Assembly (NCBI RefSeq): GCF_000802155.2
Contig: NZ_JQGJ02000025.1
Coordinates: 1 to 52,701, forward strand
Origin: Pseudomonas frederiksbergensis
GTDB taxonomy: Bacteria > Pseudomonadota > Gammaproteobacteria > Pseudomonadales > Pseudomonadaceae
Reading direction: 5' to 3'
Length of the DNA: 52,701 nt
Made by a program: the position numbers and the translations under genes. Shown here piece by piece: positions 32,088 through 41,670 of this stretch. The first letter of the stretch is position 1. The number at the start of each line of letters is the position of its first letter. Below the pieces are notes generated by a model that was not told where the DNA came from, did not search any database, and saw nothing but the letters and a program-made list of their open reading frames with translations.

Positions 32088-32971
32088 TCGGCGCGTATCA
32101 GGCCAGCAGCCAGGCCCGGGTCAATGCTGCCCTGGATACCTTGTTCAGCGCCCCGGGCCCGGAACTGGCGCGCCTGTACGAAGCCATGCGCTACAGCGTG
32201 ATGAACGGAGGCAAACGCGTGCGCCCGCTGCTGGCCTATGCCGCGTGCGAAGCCTTGGGCGGCCAGGCCGAACAGGCCAACGGCGCAGCCTGCGCGGTCG
32301 AGCTGATCCATGCTTACTCTTTGGTGCATGACGATCTGCCGGCCATGGATGACGACGACCTGCGTCGCGGCCAGCCAACGACCCACAAGAAATTCGACGA
32401 AGCCTGCGCGATCCTGGCCGGCGACGGCTTGCAGAGCCTGGCTTTCAGCGCCCTGCTGGACCCGGCCCTGAGCGATTGCCCAGCACAGGTTCGCCTGGAT
32501 ATGGTCAACGCCCTGGCATTGGCGGCAGGCCCGGCCGGAATGGTCGGCGGCCAGGCCATCGACCTCGGCTCGGTGGGTTTGAAGCTTGATCAAGATGCGC
32601 TGGAATACATGCACCGGCACAAGACCGGCGCCTTGATCGAAGCCAGCGTCCGGCTCGGCGCCCTGGCCAGCGGCCGGGCCACGCCCGCACAACTGCAAGC
32701 CTTGCAGACCTATGCCCGGGCCATCGGCCTGGCATTCCAGGTGCAGGACGACATCCTCGACGTCGAAAGCGATACCCAGACCCTGGGCAAGCGCCAGGGC
32801 GCCGACGTCGCCCGCGACAAGCCGACCTATCCGGCCCTGCTGGGTCTTGACGCCGCCAAGGCCTACGCCCTGGAATTGCGCGACCAGGCGCTGGACGCGC
32901 TGCGACCGTTTGACGCGGCAGCCGAGCCGTTGCGCGACCTGGCGCGGTATATCGTCGAACGACGCAGTTGA
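32084..32971 (+). CDS. ispA: farnesyl diphosphate synthase (polyprenyl synthetase)
   Basis: The 295-residue prenyl transferase condenses IPP with DMAPP and GPP to farnesyl diphosphate in the cytoplasm. The first Asp-rich motif is DDLPAMD (83-89), the second QDDILDVE; YSVMNGGKRVRPLL binds diphosphate. The start overlaps xseB. The order xseB-ispA-dxs is conserved in gamma-proteobacteria and couples isoprenoid supply genes. Confidence 0.95.
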   Translation: MIGAYQASSQARVNAALDTLFSAPGPELARLYEAMRYSVMNGGKRVRPLLAYAACEALGGQAEQANGAACAVELIHAYSLVHDDLPAMDDDDLRRGQPTTHKKFDEACAILAGDGLQSLAFSALLDPALSDCPAQVRLDMVNALALAAGPAGMVGGQAIDLGSVGLKLDQDALEYMHRHKTGALIEASVRLGALASGRATPAQLQALQTYARAIGLAFQVQDDILDVESDTQTLGKRQGADVARDKPTYPALLGLDAAKAYALELRDQALDALRPFDAAAEPLRDLARYIVERRS

Positions 32972-33083
32972 TACACGGTCAACCCATTTAAGTGCGTATC
33001 GGCCAACTTCCGGCCGACGCGTGGGCAGCTTGCGATGCATAAGGTAAACTGCCGCCTCTTTTATACCTATAACGATTCGCCTG

Positions 33084-34982
33084 ATGCCCACGACGTTCCA
33101 AGAGATTCCCCGCACACGCCCGGCCACGCCCCTGCTGGACCGCGCCAACACGCCGGACGGCCTGCGTCGCCTGGGTGAAGCCGAGCTGGAGACCCTGGCC
33201 GATGAGTTGCGCCTGGAACTGCTCTACACGGTCGGCCAGACCGGTGGGCATTTCGGCGCGGGCCTGGGCGTCATCGAGCTGACCATCGCGCTGCATTATG
33301 TGTTCGACACCCCTGACGACCGGCTGGTGTGGGACGTCGGCCACCAGGCGTATCCGCATAAAATCCTCACCGGTCGTCGCGACCGCATGGGCACGTTGCG
33401 CCAGAAGGACGGCATCGCTGCCTTCCCGCGCCGCTCCGAGAGTGAATACGACACCTTTGGCGTCGGCCACTCCAGCACCTCCATCAGCGCCGCCCTGGGC
33501 ATGGCGATTGCCGCCCGGCTGCAAAACAGCGAGCGCAAGGCGATTGCCGTGATCGGCGACGGCGCACTGACCGCTGGCATGGCCTTCGAGGCGCTCAATC
33601 ACGCGCCGGAAGTCGATGCCAACATGCTGGTGATCCTCAACGACAACGACATGTCGATCTCGCGCAACGTTGGCGGGCTGTCCAACTACCTGGCGAAGAT
33701 CCTCTCCAGCCGCACCTACGCCAGCATGCGCGAAGGCAGCAAGAAAGTGCTGTCGCGCTTGCCCGGCGCCTGGGAAATCGCCCGCCGCACCGAAGAATAT
33801 GCCAAGGGCATGCTGGTCCCCGGCACGCTGTTCGAGGAACTGGGCTGGAACTACATCGGCCCCATCGACGGCCATGACCTGCCCACGCTGATCGCCACCC
33901 TGCGCAACATGCGCGACCTCAAGGGCCCGCAGTTCCTGCACGTGGTCACCAAGAAAGGCAAAGGCTTCGCCCCGGCGGAAGTCGACCCGATCGGCTACCA
34001 CGCCATCACCAAGCTCGAACCCCTGGACGCCCCGGCCGCCGCGCCGAAAAAGGCCGGCGGGCCGAAGTATTCCGGCGTGTTCGGCCAATGGCTGTGCGAC
34101 ATGGCCGCCGCCGACCCGCGCCTGGTGGGCATCACCCCGGCGATGAAGGAAGGCTCGGACCTGGTGGCGTTCAGTGAACGCTATCCGCAGCGCTATTTCG
34201 ACGTGGCGATTGCCGAACAACATGCCGTGACGCTTGCGGCCGGCATGGCCTGCGAAGGCGCCAAGCCCGTGGTGGCGATCTATTCGACGTTCCTGCAACG
34301 CGCCTACGACCAATTGATTCATGACGTGGCGGTGCAGAACCTCGATGTGCTGTTCGCCATCGACCGTGCCGGCCTGGTGGGCGAAGACGGCCCGACCCAC
34401 GCCGGCAGCTTCGATTTGTCTTACCTGCGTTGCATTCCCGGCATGCTGGTGATGACGCCAAGCGATGAAAACGAACTGCGCAAGATGCTCACCACCGGCC
34501 ACCTGTTCGATGGTCCGGCGGCGGTGCGCTACCCGCGCGGCACCGGCCCGAACGCGACGATCGAGGCTGGCCTCGAACCCATCGAGATCGGCAAGGGCGT
34601 GATCCGCCGCCAAGGCAAGCAAACCGCCTTGCTGGTGTTCGGCGTGCAACTGGCCGAAGCCCTGAAAGTCGCCGAGAAACTCGATGCCACCGTGGTCGAC
34701 ATGCGCTTCGTCAAACCCCTGGACGAAGCCCTGGTACGCGAGATCGCCGGCAGCCATGAGCTGCTGGTGACCGTCGAAGAAAACGCCATCATGGGCGGTG
34801 CCGGCGCAGCGGTCAGCGAATTCCTGGCGCGGGAGAACATCCTCAGGTCAGTGCTGCACCTTGGGCTGCCGGATATCTACGTCGAACACGCCAAGCCAGC
34901 GCAGATGCTGGCCGAATGCGGGCTGGACGAAGTGGGGATCGAAGCGGCGGTGCGGCTGCGGTTGCAGCTGTTGGGCCTGTAA
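33084..34982 (+). CDS. dxs: 1-deoxy-D-xylulose-5-phosphate synthase
   Basis: The 632-residue thiamine-diphosphate enzyme makes DXP from pyruvate and glyceraldehyde 3-phosphate, the first step of the MEP isoprenoid route. Visible marks are the early GQTGGHFGAGLGVIELT with the catalytic His, the cofactor site VIGDGALTAGMAFEALNHA with NDNDMSIS, and the transketolase-type DVAIAEQHAVTLAAGMA. Length is normal. It is 112 bp after ispA; a long hairpin follows its stop. Confidence 0.97.
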   Translation: MPTTFQEIPRTRPATPLLDRANTPDGLRRLGEAELETLADELRLELLYTVGQTGGHFGAGLGVIELTIALHYVFDTPDDRLVWDVGHQAYPHKILTGRRDRMGTLRQKDGIAAFPRRSESEYDTFGVGHSSTSISAALGMAIAARLQNSERKAIAVIGDGALTAGMAFEALNHAPEVDANMLVILNDNDMSISRNVGGLSNYLAKILSSRTYASMREGSKKVLSRLPGAWEIARRTEEYAKGMLVPGTLFEELGWNYIGPIDGHDLPTLIATLRNMRDLKGPQFLHVVTKKGKGFAPAEVDPIGYHAITKLEPLDAPAAAPKKAGGPKYSGVFGQWLCDMAAADPRLVGITPAMKEGSDLVAFSERYPQRYFDVAIAEQHAVTLAAGMACEGAKPVVAIYSTFLQRAYDQLIHDVAVQNLDVLFAIDRAGLVGEDGPTHAGSFDLSYLRCIPGMLVMTPSDENELRKMLTTGHLFDGPAAVRYPRGTGPNATIEAGLEPIEIGKGVIRRQGKQTALLVFGVQLAEALKVAEKLDATVVDMRFVKPLDEALVREIAGSHELLVTVEENAIMGGAGAAVSEFLARENILRSVLHLGLPDIYVEHAKPAQMLAECGLDEVGIEAAVRLRLQLLGL

Positions 34983-34998
34983 GCCCAGCCAACGCTAG

Positions 34999-35036
34999 CC
35001 CCTGTGGGAGCGAGCTTTCTCGCTCCCACAGGGGCC
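34999..35036. repeat. perfect 17-bp hairpin (REP-type), possible dxs transcript end
   Basis: GCCCCTGTGGGAGCGAG, four loop bases and CTCGCTCCCACAGGGGC pair perfectly. No T-run follows, so it is more likely a REP of the GTGGGAGCGAGC type than a classic terminator, though it may slow or end transcription between dxs and btuB. Confidence 0.85.
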
Positions 35037-35063
35037 TTGTGCATATCTGATATCCGGAACCCC

Positions 35064-36944
35064 ATGAAACGCCGCCTCGCCCTCACCCTCGCCCTGTTCC
35101 CTGCTCCCGACCTGCTGGCCGACACCTTCGAACGCGACCAGGCCCTGAAGCTGCCCGACATCCTGATCAGCGCGAACCGCCAGGTCGAGGCCCGCAACGA
35201 CAGCAGCGCCGCCAATACAATCTTTACCCGCGACGACATCGACCGCCTGCAACCGGCCAGTGTCACCGACCTGCTCAGCCGCGTGCCGGGCGTGCAAGTG
35301 GCACCGCTCGGAGGGCGTGGCAGCCTGCCGGGGATCTACATCCGCGGCACCAAATCGGCCCAGAGCCTGGTGCTGGTGGACGGCCAGCGCATCGGCAACG
35401 CCACCTCCGGCGACAGCAACCTGCAACGCCTGAATATCAACCAGATCGAGCGCGTGGAAGTGCTGCGTGGCTCGCGCTCGGTGATCTACGGCGCCGATGC
35501 GGTGGGCGGTGTGATCCAGATATTCACGCGACGCGGCAACGATCAAGGCCTGCAACCGCGCCTGCACCTGGGCGCCGGCAGTCACCAAACCTGGGAGCGC
35601 AGCGTGGGCCTGTCCGGAGGCGACGAGCAAACCCGTTTCAACCTGGGCGCCAGCCTGGACGAAACCGAGGGCACCAACCGGACCCATGAGTCTTACGCCA
35701 GCGATCGAGACGACGACGCCAACCGCAACCAGTCCTTCAGCCTGAGCTTGAGCCACGCCGCCAGCGACGACCTGGAAGTCGGCCTCAACCTGCTGGATAA
35801 CCGTGGCAAAAGTGAATACGACAACCCGTTCGGCCGCTTCGATCCCAACACCTTCGAATCCTTGCCCCAGCAACCCTATAGCGAATTCGCCGTGAGCAGC
35901 TTCAGCAGCTATGTAGACGGGCGGGTCAACGAGGCCTGGAAGTCCCGCCTCGAACTGAGCCACAGCGAGAACCGCGAGAAAACCTTCGACAAGCTCAGTG
36001 AAGTTCGCGAAGTCTTCAACACTTACCGTGATTCGGTGACCTGGCAGAACGATGTGACGCTGGACGAGCGCAACAGCCTGGTCCTGGGCGGCGACTGGTA
36101 TGAGGATCGGGTCAACAGCAGCACACCCTTCGACGAAGACAGCCGCTGGAACCGCGCGGCGTTTGTCCAACATCGTTTCCAGGCCGATACCTTTTCGACA
36201 GAGCTGGGCCTGCGCCGCGACCAGAACCAGCAGTTTGGTGGCCAGAACAGTTGGAGCGGCACCCTGACCCTGCCGGTCAACCCGGACAACGATGTGTTGC
36301 TGACCTACAGCGAAAGCTTCCGCGCGCCCACATTCAACGACCTGTACTACCCGGACTACAGCAACCCGGGCCTGAAACCCGAAACGGCCAAGAGCTACGA
36401 ACTGCAATGGCGCAGCCAACTGAGCGACAGCGCGCGCCTGGAGGCTTCCCTCTACCGCACGGACCTGGAAGACGCGATCATCTTCGGCAGCAACTCTCGT
36501 CCGCAAAACGTTGCGTCGGCGAGGATCAACGGCTTTGAGACGACCCTGCGACAGGAATTGTTCGGTTGGCAGGGCAACCTGGGCCTGGCCATCATCGATC
36601 CACGCGACCGCGACAGCGGCCACACCCTGGCCCGCCGCGCCCGCCGCACGTTGAGCCTGGACCTGGACCGACAATTCGATCGCCTGGGCCTCGGTGCCAC
36701 CTGGCAAGCGGTGAGCAGCAGCTATGACGATGAGAACAACCGCAATGCGTTGGGCGGCTATGCCCTGTTCGGGTTGCGTGGCAGCTGGGCTCCAAGCCGG
36801 GAAGTGAAGCTGGAGATGAAGGTGGATAACCTGTTGGACAAGAGCTATAGCCGGGCGCTGTATAGCCATGACGGTGGGCAGTATGGGTATCGGGAAGAGG
36901 GTCGGGCCTGGTTGTTTGGGGTGACTTGGACGCCCTCTCTCTAA
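35064..36944 (+). CDS. btuB: TonB-dependent outer-membrane receptor, BtuB-like
   Basis: The 626-residue protein has a signal (LALTLALFPAPDLLA) and a TonB box-like region LPDILISANRQVEARND. The plug domain follows with VTDLLSRVPGVQVAPLGGRG, the IYIRGTKSAQSLVLVDGQRI loop and VEVLRGSRSVIYGADAVGGV. A 22-strand barrel type C-terminus includes SESFRAPTFNDLYYPDYSNP and ends LFGVTWTPSL with a terminal hydrophobic residue. These match BtuB, the vitamin B12 receptor. The nearby BtuF-like gene supports a corrinoid role. No cobalamin riboswitch fits in the 80-bp gap after dxs. Confidence 0.85.
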   Translation: MKRRLALTLALFPAPDLLADTFERDQALKLPDILISANRQVEARNDSSAANTIFTRDDIDRLQPASVTDLLSRVPGVQVAPLGGRGSLPGIYIRGTKSAQSLVLVDGQRIGNATSGDSNLQRLNINQIERVEVLRGSRSVIYGADAVGGVIQIFTRRGNDQGLQPRLHLGAGSHQTWERSVGLSGGDEQTRFNLGASLDETEGTNRTHESYASDRDDDANRNQSFSLSLSHAASDDLEVGLNLLDNRGKSEYDNPFGRFDPNTFESLPQQPYSEFAVSSFSSYVDGRVNEAWKSRLELSHSENREKTFDKLSEVREVFNTYRDSVTWQNDVTLDERNSLVLGGDWYEDRVNSSTPFDEDSRWNRAAFVQHRFQADTFSTELGLRRDQNQQFGGQNSWSGTLTLPVNPDNDVLLTYSESFRAPTFNDLYYPDYSNPGLKPETAKSYELQWRSQLSDSARLEASLYRTDLEDAIIFGSNSRPQNVASARINGFETTLRQELFGWQGNLGLAIIDPRDRDSGHTLARRARRTLSLDLDRQFDRLGLGATWQAVSSSYDDENNRNALGGYALFGLRGSWAPSREVKLEMKVDNLLDKSYSRALYSHDGGQYGYREEGRAWLFGVTWTPSL

Positions 36945-36983
36945 TCCACACCTCGTAGAGCTCGCGAAGGAGGCACCGCGGTT

Positions 36984-37769
36984 TTACCTGTCCGGTGCGA
37001 TCAACCCGCACAACCGCGCCGTCGCCTCGATCATCTGCCCGCTCGGCCGCTCCAGCCCTTTGTCATCGACCCGCAAAAGTCGCCCCTGCGCCACCGGCCA
37101 GGCTTTCCAGGCGTCGAGCTGTGCCTGATCCGTGGCCAGGATCATCTGCGGTTGACGCTGTAACACCGACTCCACACTCACCTGCGGCGCCGGTACGCTC
37201 AGGTCAGCAAACACATTGCGCGCGCCGCATACCGCCAGGGCGTCACTGATGATCTGCCTGCCGCCGACGGTATACAGCGGTCGATCCCAGACCTGATAGA
37301 ACACCGGTACTGGCGTCTCCCTCCTATAGCGTTGGCGCAGTGCCTCAAGGCGCAGGCGCAACTGCGCCGCGCGTTGCACGCCCCGCTCCGGGCGGCCGAG
37401 TTGGGTGGCGATGTCCTGAATTTGCGTGATGAGCTGATCGAGGCCGTGAGGCTCGGCGACGTAGATCGGGATGCCGAGTGCCTTGAGCTGCTCACGCTGG
37501 GCCGGTCCGATACTGCCGGGCCAGAGCAGGAGCAGATCGGGTTTCAGGCTCAACAGGCGCTCGATATCCAATTGGCCGTAACGGCCAACGGAAGGCAGGT
37601 CTTTGAGGATCGGCGGACGCTCACCGCCATCCAACACGCCCACCAGCAAATCAGCGGAGTCCAGTTCAACGACGATTTCAGAGAGCGAGGGCGCTAGGCT
37701 GACGACGCGGGAAGCGGCCACCGTCGAGGCGCTGGCGGCCAGCAAGAGGACCGCCAGCCAGAAACGCAT
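36984..37769 (-). CDS. btuF: BtuF-like periplasmic cobalamin-binding protein
   Basis: The 261-residue protein has a signal (LAVLLLAASASTVAA) and the metal-chelate binding fold of BtuF: RVVSLAPSLSEIVVELDSAD, SVGRYGQLDIERLLSLKPDL, LLLWPGSIGPAQ and VFYQVWDRPLYTVGGRQI. It should bind vitamin B12 in the periplasm and hand it to an ABC importer, not encoded here. The ATG at 37769 overlaps the stop of the upstream small membrane protein (TGATG). Confidence 0.85.
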   Translation of the reverse strand: MRFWLAVLLLAASASTVAASRVVSLAPSLSEIVVELDSADLLVGVLDGGERPPILKDLPSVGRYGQLDIERLLSLKPDLLLLWPGSIGPAQREQLKALGIPIYVAEPHGLDQLITQIQDIATQLGRPERGVQRAAQLRLRLEALRQRYRRETPVPVFYQVWDRPLYTVGGRQIISDALAVCGARNVFADLSVPAPQVSVESVLQRQPQMILATDQAQLDAWKAWPVAQGRLLRVDDKGLERPSGQMIEATARLCGLIAPDR

Positions 37770-38188
37770 CAACCGAGCTGACGCGGAATGCGATAAAGGT
37801 AGAACAGCACGGCGGTGGATAACGCCAGCAGCACCAGCGGCACCGCCTCAAGGCCGACGAACACCGCCAACGCGCCAATCCAGGCCGGCAGGCCGGCCAC
37901 CAGGAAGGCGGCGCGGCGCCGCGCCGCCAAGGTGATCCAGGCCTGGGGTTCTTCAGGTGTATCGAGGGATTTTTGCGTGGCGATCAGGGCGTTTTTATAG
38001 CCGCCGAAAAACCGCAGGCTGACAAACATCGACGCCATGCCGGCGATAAACAACGGCATCGCCAGCACCGGCAGGATCGCCTCGCCCTGGCCAAACACGG
38101 CGTTGATCACGAACAGCGGCAGCAAGGCCAGCGCAAGGTACTGCCACCAACTGACGGCCAACCGCCGCCGGACCTGGCCGCGCGTCAC
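37769..38188 (-). CDS. small multispanning membrane protein next to ribA
   Basis: The 139-residue protein has about four membrane helices in two pairs (LALALLPLFVINAVFGQG, AILPVLAMPLFIAGMASMFV; ATTAF-like later pair with LPAWIGALAVFVGLEAVPLVL-type residues). I do not recognise its function. P. aeruginosa carries a similar hypothetical gene between ribA and the btuF-like gene, so the position is conserved. Its start overlaps the ribA stop by 4 bp. Confidence 0.75.
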   Translation of the reverse strand: MTRGQVRRRLAVSWWQYLALALLPLFVINAVFGQGEAILPVLAMPLFIAGMASMFVSLRFFGGYKNALIATQKSLDTPEEPQAWITLAARRRAAFLVAGLPAWIGALAVFVGLEAVPLVLLALSTAVLFYLYRIPRQLG

Positions 38189-38802
38189 GCCCGGTCGACC
38201 TCGCCCTGGTGCTCGTTGCCCATCATGTGATCGAGCTTGCTGGCCTTGGTTGCCAGGTAGAGCTTGTTGTGGGGATTATGGCCGGTATGAAGCGGCACGC
38301 GCTCGGCCACCACGATGCCCATGTCGGTCAGCGCCTTGACCTTGCGCGGGTTGTTGGTCATCAGCCGCAAGGACTTGATACCCAGGTGCTCCAGCATTGG
38401 CAGGCAGATGCTGTAGTCGCGCAAGTCGGCGGCGAATCCAAGACGTTCGTTGGCTTCCACGGTGTCGGCACCGCCGTCTTGCAGTTCGTAGGCGCGGATC
38501 TTGTTCAACAGGCCAATGCCACGCCCTTCCTGGCGCAGGTACAGCAGCACGCCGCGACCTTCCCGGGCAATGGCTTGCAACGCGGCTTCCAGTTGCGAGC
38601 CGCAATCGCAGCGCTGGCTGAACAAGGCATCGCCCGTCAGGCATTCGGAATGCAGGCGACCAAGTACCGGAGCGCCATCGGCGAAATCACCCAGGCTCAG
38701 CACGACGTGCTCGCGACCGGTGGCTTCATCGAGAAAACCATGCATGGTGAATTGCGCAAAGGGCGTTGGCAGCTTGGAAGCGGCAACAAAAACGACAGGC
38801 AC
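38185..38802 (-). CDS. ribA: GTP cyclohydrolase II
   Basis: The 205-residue enzyme opens GTP to start riboflavin synthesis. The zinc site appears as SECLTGDALFSQRCDCGSQL with the three Cys, followed by YLRQEGRGIGLLNKIRAYEL for GTP. It is the genuine GCHII; the second, RibBA, has lost these Cys. The start is GTG at 38802 with AGGAG upstream. Confidence 0.95.
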   Translation of the reverse strand: MPVVFVAASKLPTPFAQFTMHGFLDEATGREHVVLSLGDFADGAPVLGRLHSECLTGDALFSQRCDCGSQLEAALQAIAREGRGVLLYLRQEGRGIGLLNKIRAYELQDGGADTVEANERLGFAADLRDYSICLPMLEHLGIKSLRLMTNNPRKVKALTDMGIVVAERVPLHTGHNPHNKLYLATKASKLDHMMGNEHQGEVDRA

Positions 38803-38911
38803 CGGTGTGCTCCTGATCTAGTACTGGAGATTCGCAGAGGCGGGCATTGTAACAGCACGATCCGACGGACGCTTAGGCTGAATTACTGCCTATTAGCATC
38901 GAAAAGTTTGA

Positions 38912-39670
38912 TCACGGCTTCGGTGGCTTGCCGCTCTCGTCAAAGGGATAGGGTTGTTTCCACCGCTCGAAGATCGGCTTCAACCGGCCGTTCTTCACCA
39001 GCACTTCCATGCGTCGGTCGAACAACGCACGCAACGCACGTCCATTCTCGTTGTTGGCAAAACCCAGGTACAACGGCAGGTTGATCAGCGGCGAGAGCTT
39101 GTATTGCTGGGGATCGCTGGCCTTGGCGAGCACATCCTGGATTTCCATCAACGCATCGATATAAAAATCGGCACGATCATGATCGAGCATCGGCAGGATA
39201 CCTACGGACCGATGAATCTCGTTGAAACGCCGTATGTTGGGCAGGTAGTGGTTGTACTCGTAGCCGCGCATCCACACGAGCCGATAATTACCGACCGTCG
39301 CCAACGTCGGCGAGGGCTTGGAGGCGAGCCCCAAGGCATAGATGTGATCAATGTCGTAGTGCCAATGAGGATAAAGCACGCCTTCGGATTCATCGCGATA
39401 GGCGCCCACCTGGGCGTCGACTTCGCCACGCTGCACCAACCCGATCGAACGGGTATAGGGCACGCTACGGGTTTCCAGCTGGACGCCCTCGGGCTCGAAC
39501 ACTTCACGCAGTATGTCCCACGCCATGCCCTGCCCGTCGGCCTGGGTGTAATCGGCCCATTCTTCACTGGCGGCGCGAATCTTGCCGGGCAGCGGCGCAG
39601 ACTCGGCCACACGCACGCCGAACAACACTCCGATACACAGCAATAGCAAAAATGCGCGGCTTACGCCCAT
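38912..39670 (-). CDS. family-3 periplasmic solute-binding-like protein
   Basis: The 252-residue protein has a signal (AFLLLLCIGVLFGVRVAES) and a bacterial solute-binding fold. ASEEWADYTQADGQGMAWDI, ILREVFEPEGVQLETRSVPY and the late LKPIFERWKQPYP are typical. Many such stand-alone proteins are near two-component or diguanylate cyclase genes; here none is near. The ligand is unknown. The ATG at 39670 lies just before the signal; longer frames run into pgpA. It lies 11 bp after pgpA. Confidence 0.75.
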   Translation of the reverse strand: MGVSRAFLLLLCIGVLFGVRVAESAPLPGKIRAASEEWADYTQADGQGMAWDILREVFEPEGVQLETRSVPYTRSIGLVQRGEVDAQVGAYRDESEGVLYPHWHYDIDHIYALGLASKPSPTLATVGNYRLVWMRGYEYNHYLPNIRRFNEIHRSVGILPMLDHDRADFYIDALMEIQDVLAKASDPQQYKLSPLINLPLYLGFANNENGRALRALFDRRMEVLVKNGRLKPIFERWKQPYPFDESGKPPKP

Positions 39671-39681
39671 GCCTGGTTCCC

Positions 39682-40185
39682 TCAGGTGAAACACCACACC
39701 AACCCTTGCATTGCAAGCCAGGCAAAAACGCCGGCCAGCACGTCGTCGAGCATGATGCCGACACCCCCGTGTACCTTCCGGTCGATCCAGCGGATCGGCC
39801 ATGGCTTGAGGATATCGAAGAAGCGGAACACCAGGAAACCCATCAACAACCAGTGCCAGCCTTCAGGCACCAGCCACAAGGTGATCCACATGCCGACCAT
39901 TTCGTCCCAGACGATACCTTCATGGTCATGGACCCGCAGGTCATCCGCCACTTTGCCGCACAGCCAGAAGCCAAACAGCATGGTGATGCCCAGCATCAGC
40001 CAGTAGCCCCAATCCGGTAACATCTGCCACAACGGTATAAAGGGTAGCGCAACCAGTGAGCCCCAGGTGCCCGGAGCCTTGGGCAAGGTGCCCGAACCGA
40101 AGCCAAACGCCAAAAAATGCCAGGGATTGCGCCAGACCGAGGGCGGAACGAATTCCGCCGGAACCTGGTTGGGATGATCTGTCAC
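39682..40185 (-). CDS. pgpA: phosphatidylglycerophosphatase A
   Basis: The 167-residue membrane protein removes phosphate from phosphatidylglycerol phosphate to make phosphatidylglycerol. FGFGSGTLPKAPGTWGSLVA, HEGIVWDEMVGMWITLW and GGVGIMLDDVLAGVFAWLA are the PgpA signature parts. The GTG start overlaps the thiL stop, so translation is coupled. Confidence 0.95.
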   Translation of the reverse strand: MTDHPNQVPAEFVPPSVWRNPWHFLAFGFGSGTLPKAPGTWGSLVALPFIPLWQMLPDWGYWLMLGITMLFGFWLCGKVADDLRVHDHEGIVWDEMVGMWITLWLVPEGWHWLLMGFLVFRFFDILKPWPIRWIDRKVHGGVGIMLDDVLAGVFAWLAMQGLVWCFT

Positions 40186-41147
40186 GGTGTCTCCCGAAAA
40201 TGTTGATAGCCCCGTATCTGCGGGGTGATGTCGCGTCCAAGGCTGTCGACCAGCATGACGCCCTGCCCCGCCGTGACATTGCCGACCACATGGATCGGCC
40301 AGCCTTCGGCCAGAAGCGCCGACAATCGGACCGACGGCACGGTGAACAGCAATACGTAGTCGTCCCCGCCGCTCAGGGCGGCGTGTTGCGCGTCAGACTC
40401 GCCAAGCAACGCCAGCAGAGCGTTGGACAACGGCAGCCGGTCACGTTCAACCCTCAACGCGACGCCGGACGCCAGGGCAATATGCCCACAATCCGCCAGC
40501 AGGCCATCGGAAATGTCCATCGCCGCGCTGGCCTTGCCCCGCAGTGCCAAGCCGAGGCCGATTTGCGGTCGCGGTGACCAGTAATGCGCCAACAACGGCT
40601 CGGCCACCGCAGGTTCGGCGCTGCGCTGGCCGAGCACCAGCGGTAACGCACCTGCGGCATTACCCAGTTCACCGCCGACACAGAGCAGATCGCCGGGCTG
40701 CGCGCCGCTGCGGGTCAAGGCCTGGCCGCACGGCACGTGGCCGAACACGGTCAAGGTCAGGCTCAGCGGGCCCCGGGTGGTATCGCCCCCCACCAACGCC
40801 ACGCCGCATGCCCGGGCCATCTCGCTCAACCCGTGGGCATACGCCTGTAGCCAATCGGCGGTTACCGTCGGCAGGGTCAGGGCAAGGGTAAAGGCGAAAG
40901 GGCTGGCACCCATGGCGGCCAAGTCACTGACCGCCACGGCCAGCGAGCGCTGGCCGAGCAGGAACGGATCGCAGGGATCCGGGAAATGCACACCGGCGAC
41001 CAGCGTGTCGGTGGACACCGCCAGCTGTTCCCCGGGAGGAACGGCCAGCAAGGCGCAGTCATCACCGATCCCGAGCGCAACGCCCTCGCCGCCCTGCGCG
41101 CAAGGCGCGGCAGCGAAGTAGTTACGGATCAGCTCAAACTCGCCCAT
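40182..41147 (-). CDS. thiL: thiamine-monophosphate kinase
   Basis: The 321-residue enzyme phosphorylates thiamine monophosphate to the diphosphate cofactor used by Dxs among others. LGIGDDCALLAVPPG, VSTDTLVAGVHFP, SDLAAMGASPFAFTLALTLP and VGGDTTRGPLSLTLTVFG mark the ATP and substrate sites. Length is normal. It is 22 bp after nusB. Confidence 0.96.
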   Translation of the reverse strand: MGEFELIRNYFAAAPCAQGGEGVALGIGDDCALLAVPPGEQLAVSTDTLVAGVHFPDPCDPFLLGQRSLAVAVSDLAAMGASPFAFTLALTLPTVTADWLQAYAHGLSEMARACGVALVGGDTTRGPLSLTLTVFGHVPCGQALTRSGAQPGDLLCVGGELGNAAGALPLVLGQRSAEPAVAEPLLAHYWSPRPQIGLGLALRGKASAAMDISDGLLADCGHIALASGVALRVERDRLPLSNALLALLGESDAQHAALSGGDDYVLLFTVPSVRLSALLAEGWPIHVVGNVTAGQGVMLVDSLGRDITPQIRGYQHFRETP

Positions 41148-41169
41148 AGTCAGTCGTTACAAGCGCCAG

Positions 41170-41670
41170 TCAGCGCTTGAACGCCTTCACTTCAGCTTCA
41201 CGCAGGCGCGGGGCGAGCTTGTCGAGCACACCGTTGACGAACTTGTGACCATCGGTGGAACCGAAGACTTTCGCCAACTCGATCCCTTCGTTGATCACCA
41301 CGCGGTACGGTACGTCGACACGCTGCATCAGTTCCCAGGTGGACAGGCGCAACACCGCCAGCTCGACCGGATCCAGCTCATCGATGGTCAGGTCCAGGCA
41401 AGGTGCCAGGGCGTTGTCGATTTCGGTCTTGTGGGCCGGGACGCCGTGCAGGATTTCGCGGAAGTACGCGCCATCGACATCACTGAAATCGTTATCGACC
41501 CGAAACTGCGCTTCGATCTCGTTCAGCGATTGCTTGGCCATGTGCCATTGGTACAGGGCCTGGGTCGCCAGCTGACGCGCTTCGCGGCGCTTGACGCTCT
41601 TCGAAGGCTTGCCGGCGTCCGCGGGCTTTGGATCGCGCGGGTTGAAACGATCACTTTCGTCGCTAATCAC
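41170..41670 (-). CDS. nusB: transcription antitermination factor NusB
   Basis: The 166-residue helical protein binds boxA RNA with NusE during rRNA transcription. KRREARQLATQALYQWHMA at its start and the C-terminal VVINEGIELAKVFGSTDGHK, then FVNGVLDKL, are characteristic. It starts with GTG at 41670, overlapping the ribH stop. Confidence 0.96.
   Translation of the reverse strand: MISDESDRFNPRDPKPADAGKPSKSVKRREARQLATQALYQWHMAKQSLNEIEAQFRVDNDFSDVDGAYFREILHGVPAHKTEIDNALAPCLDLTIDELDPVELAVLRLSTWELMQRVDVPYRVVINEGIELAKVFGSTDGHKFVNGVLDKLAPRLREAEVKAFKR

Noticed and set aside
34983..35063. A cobalamin riboswitch before the BtuB-like gene
   Set aside because: The 80-bp gap is too short and is occupied by a 38-base hairpin.
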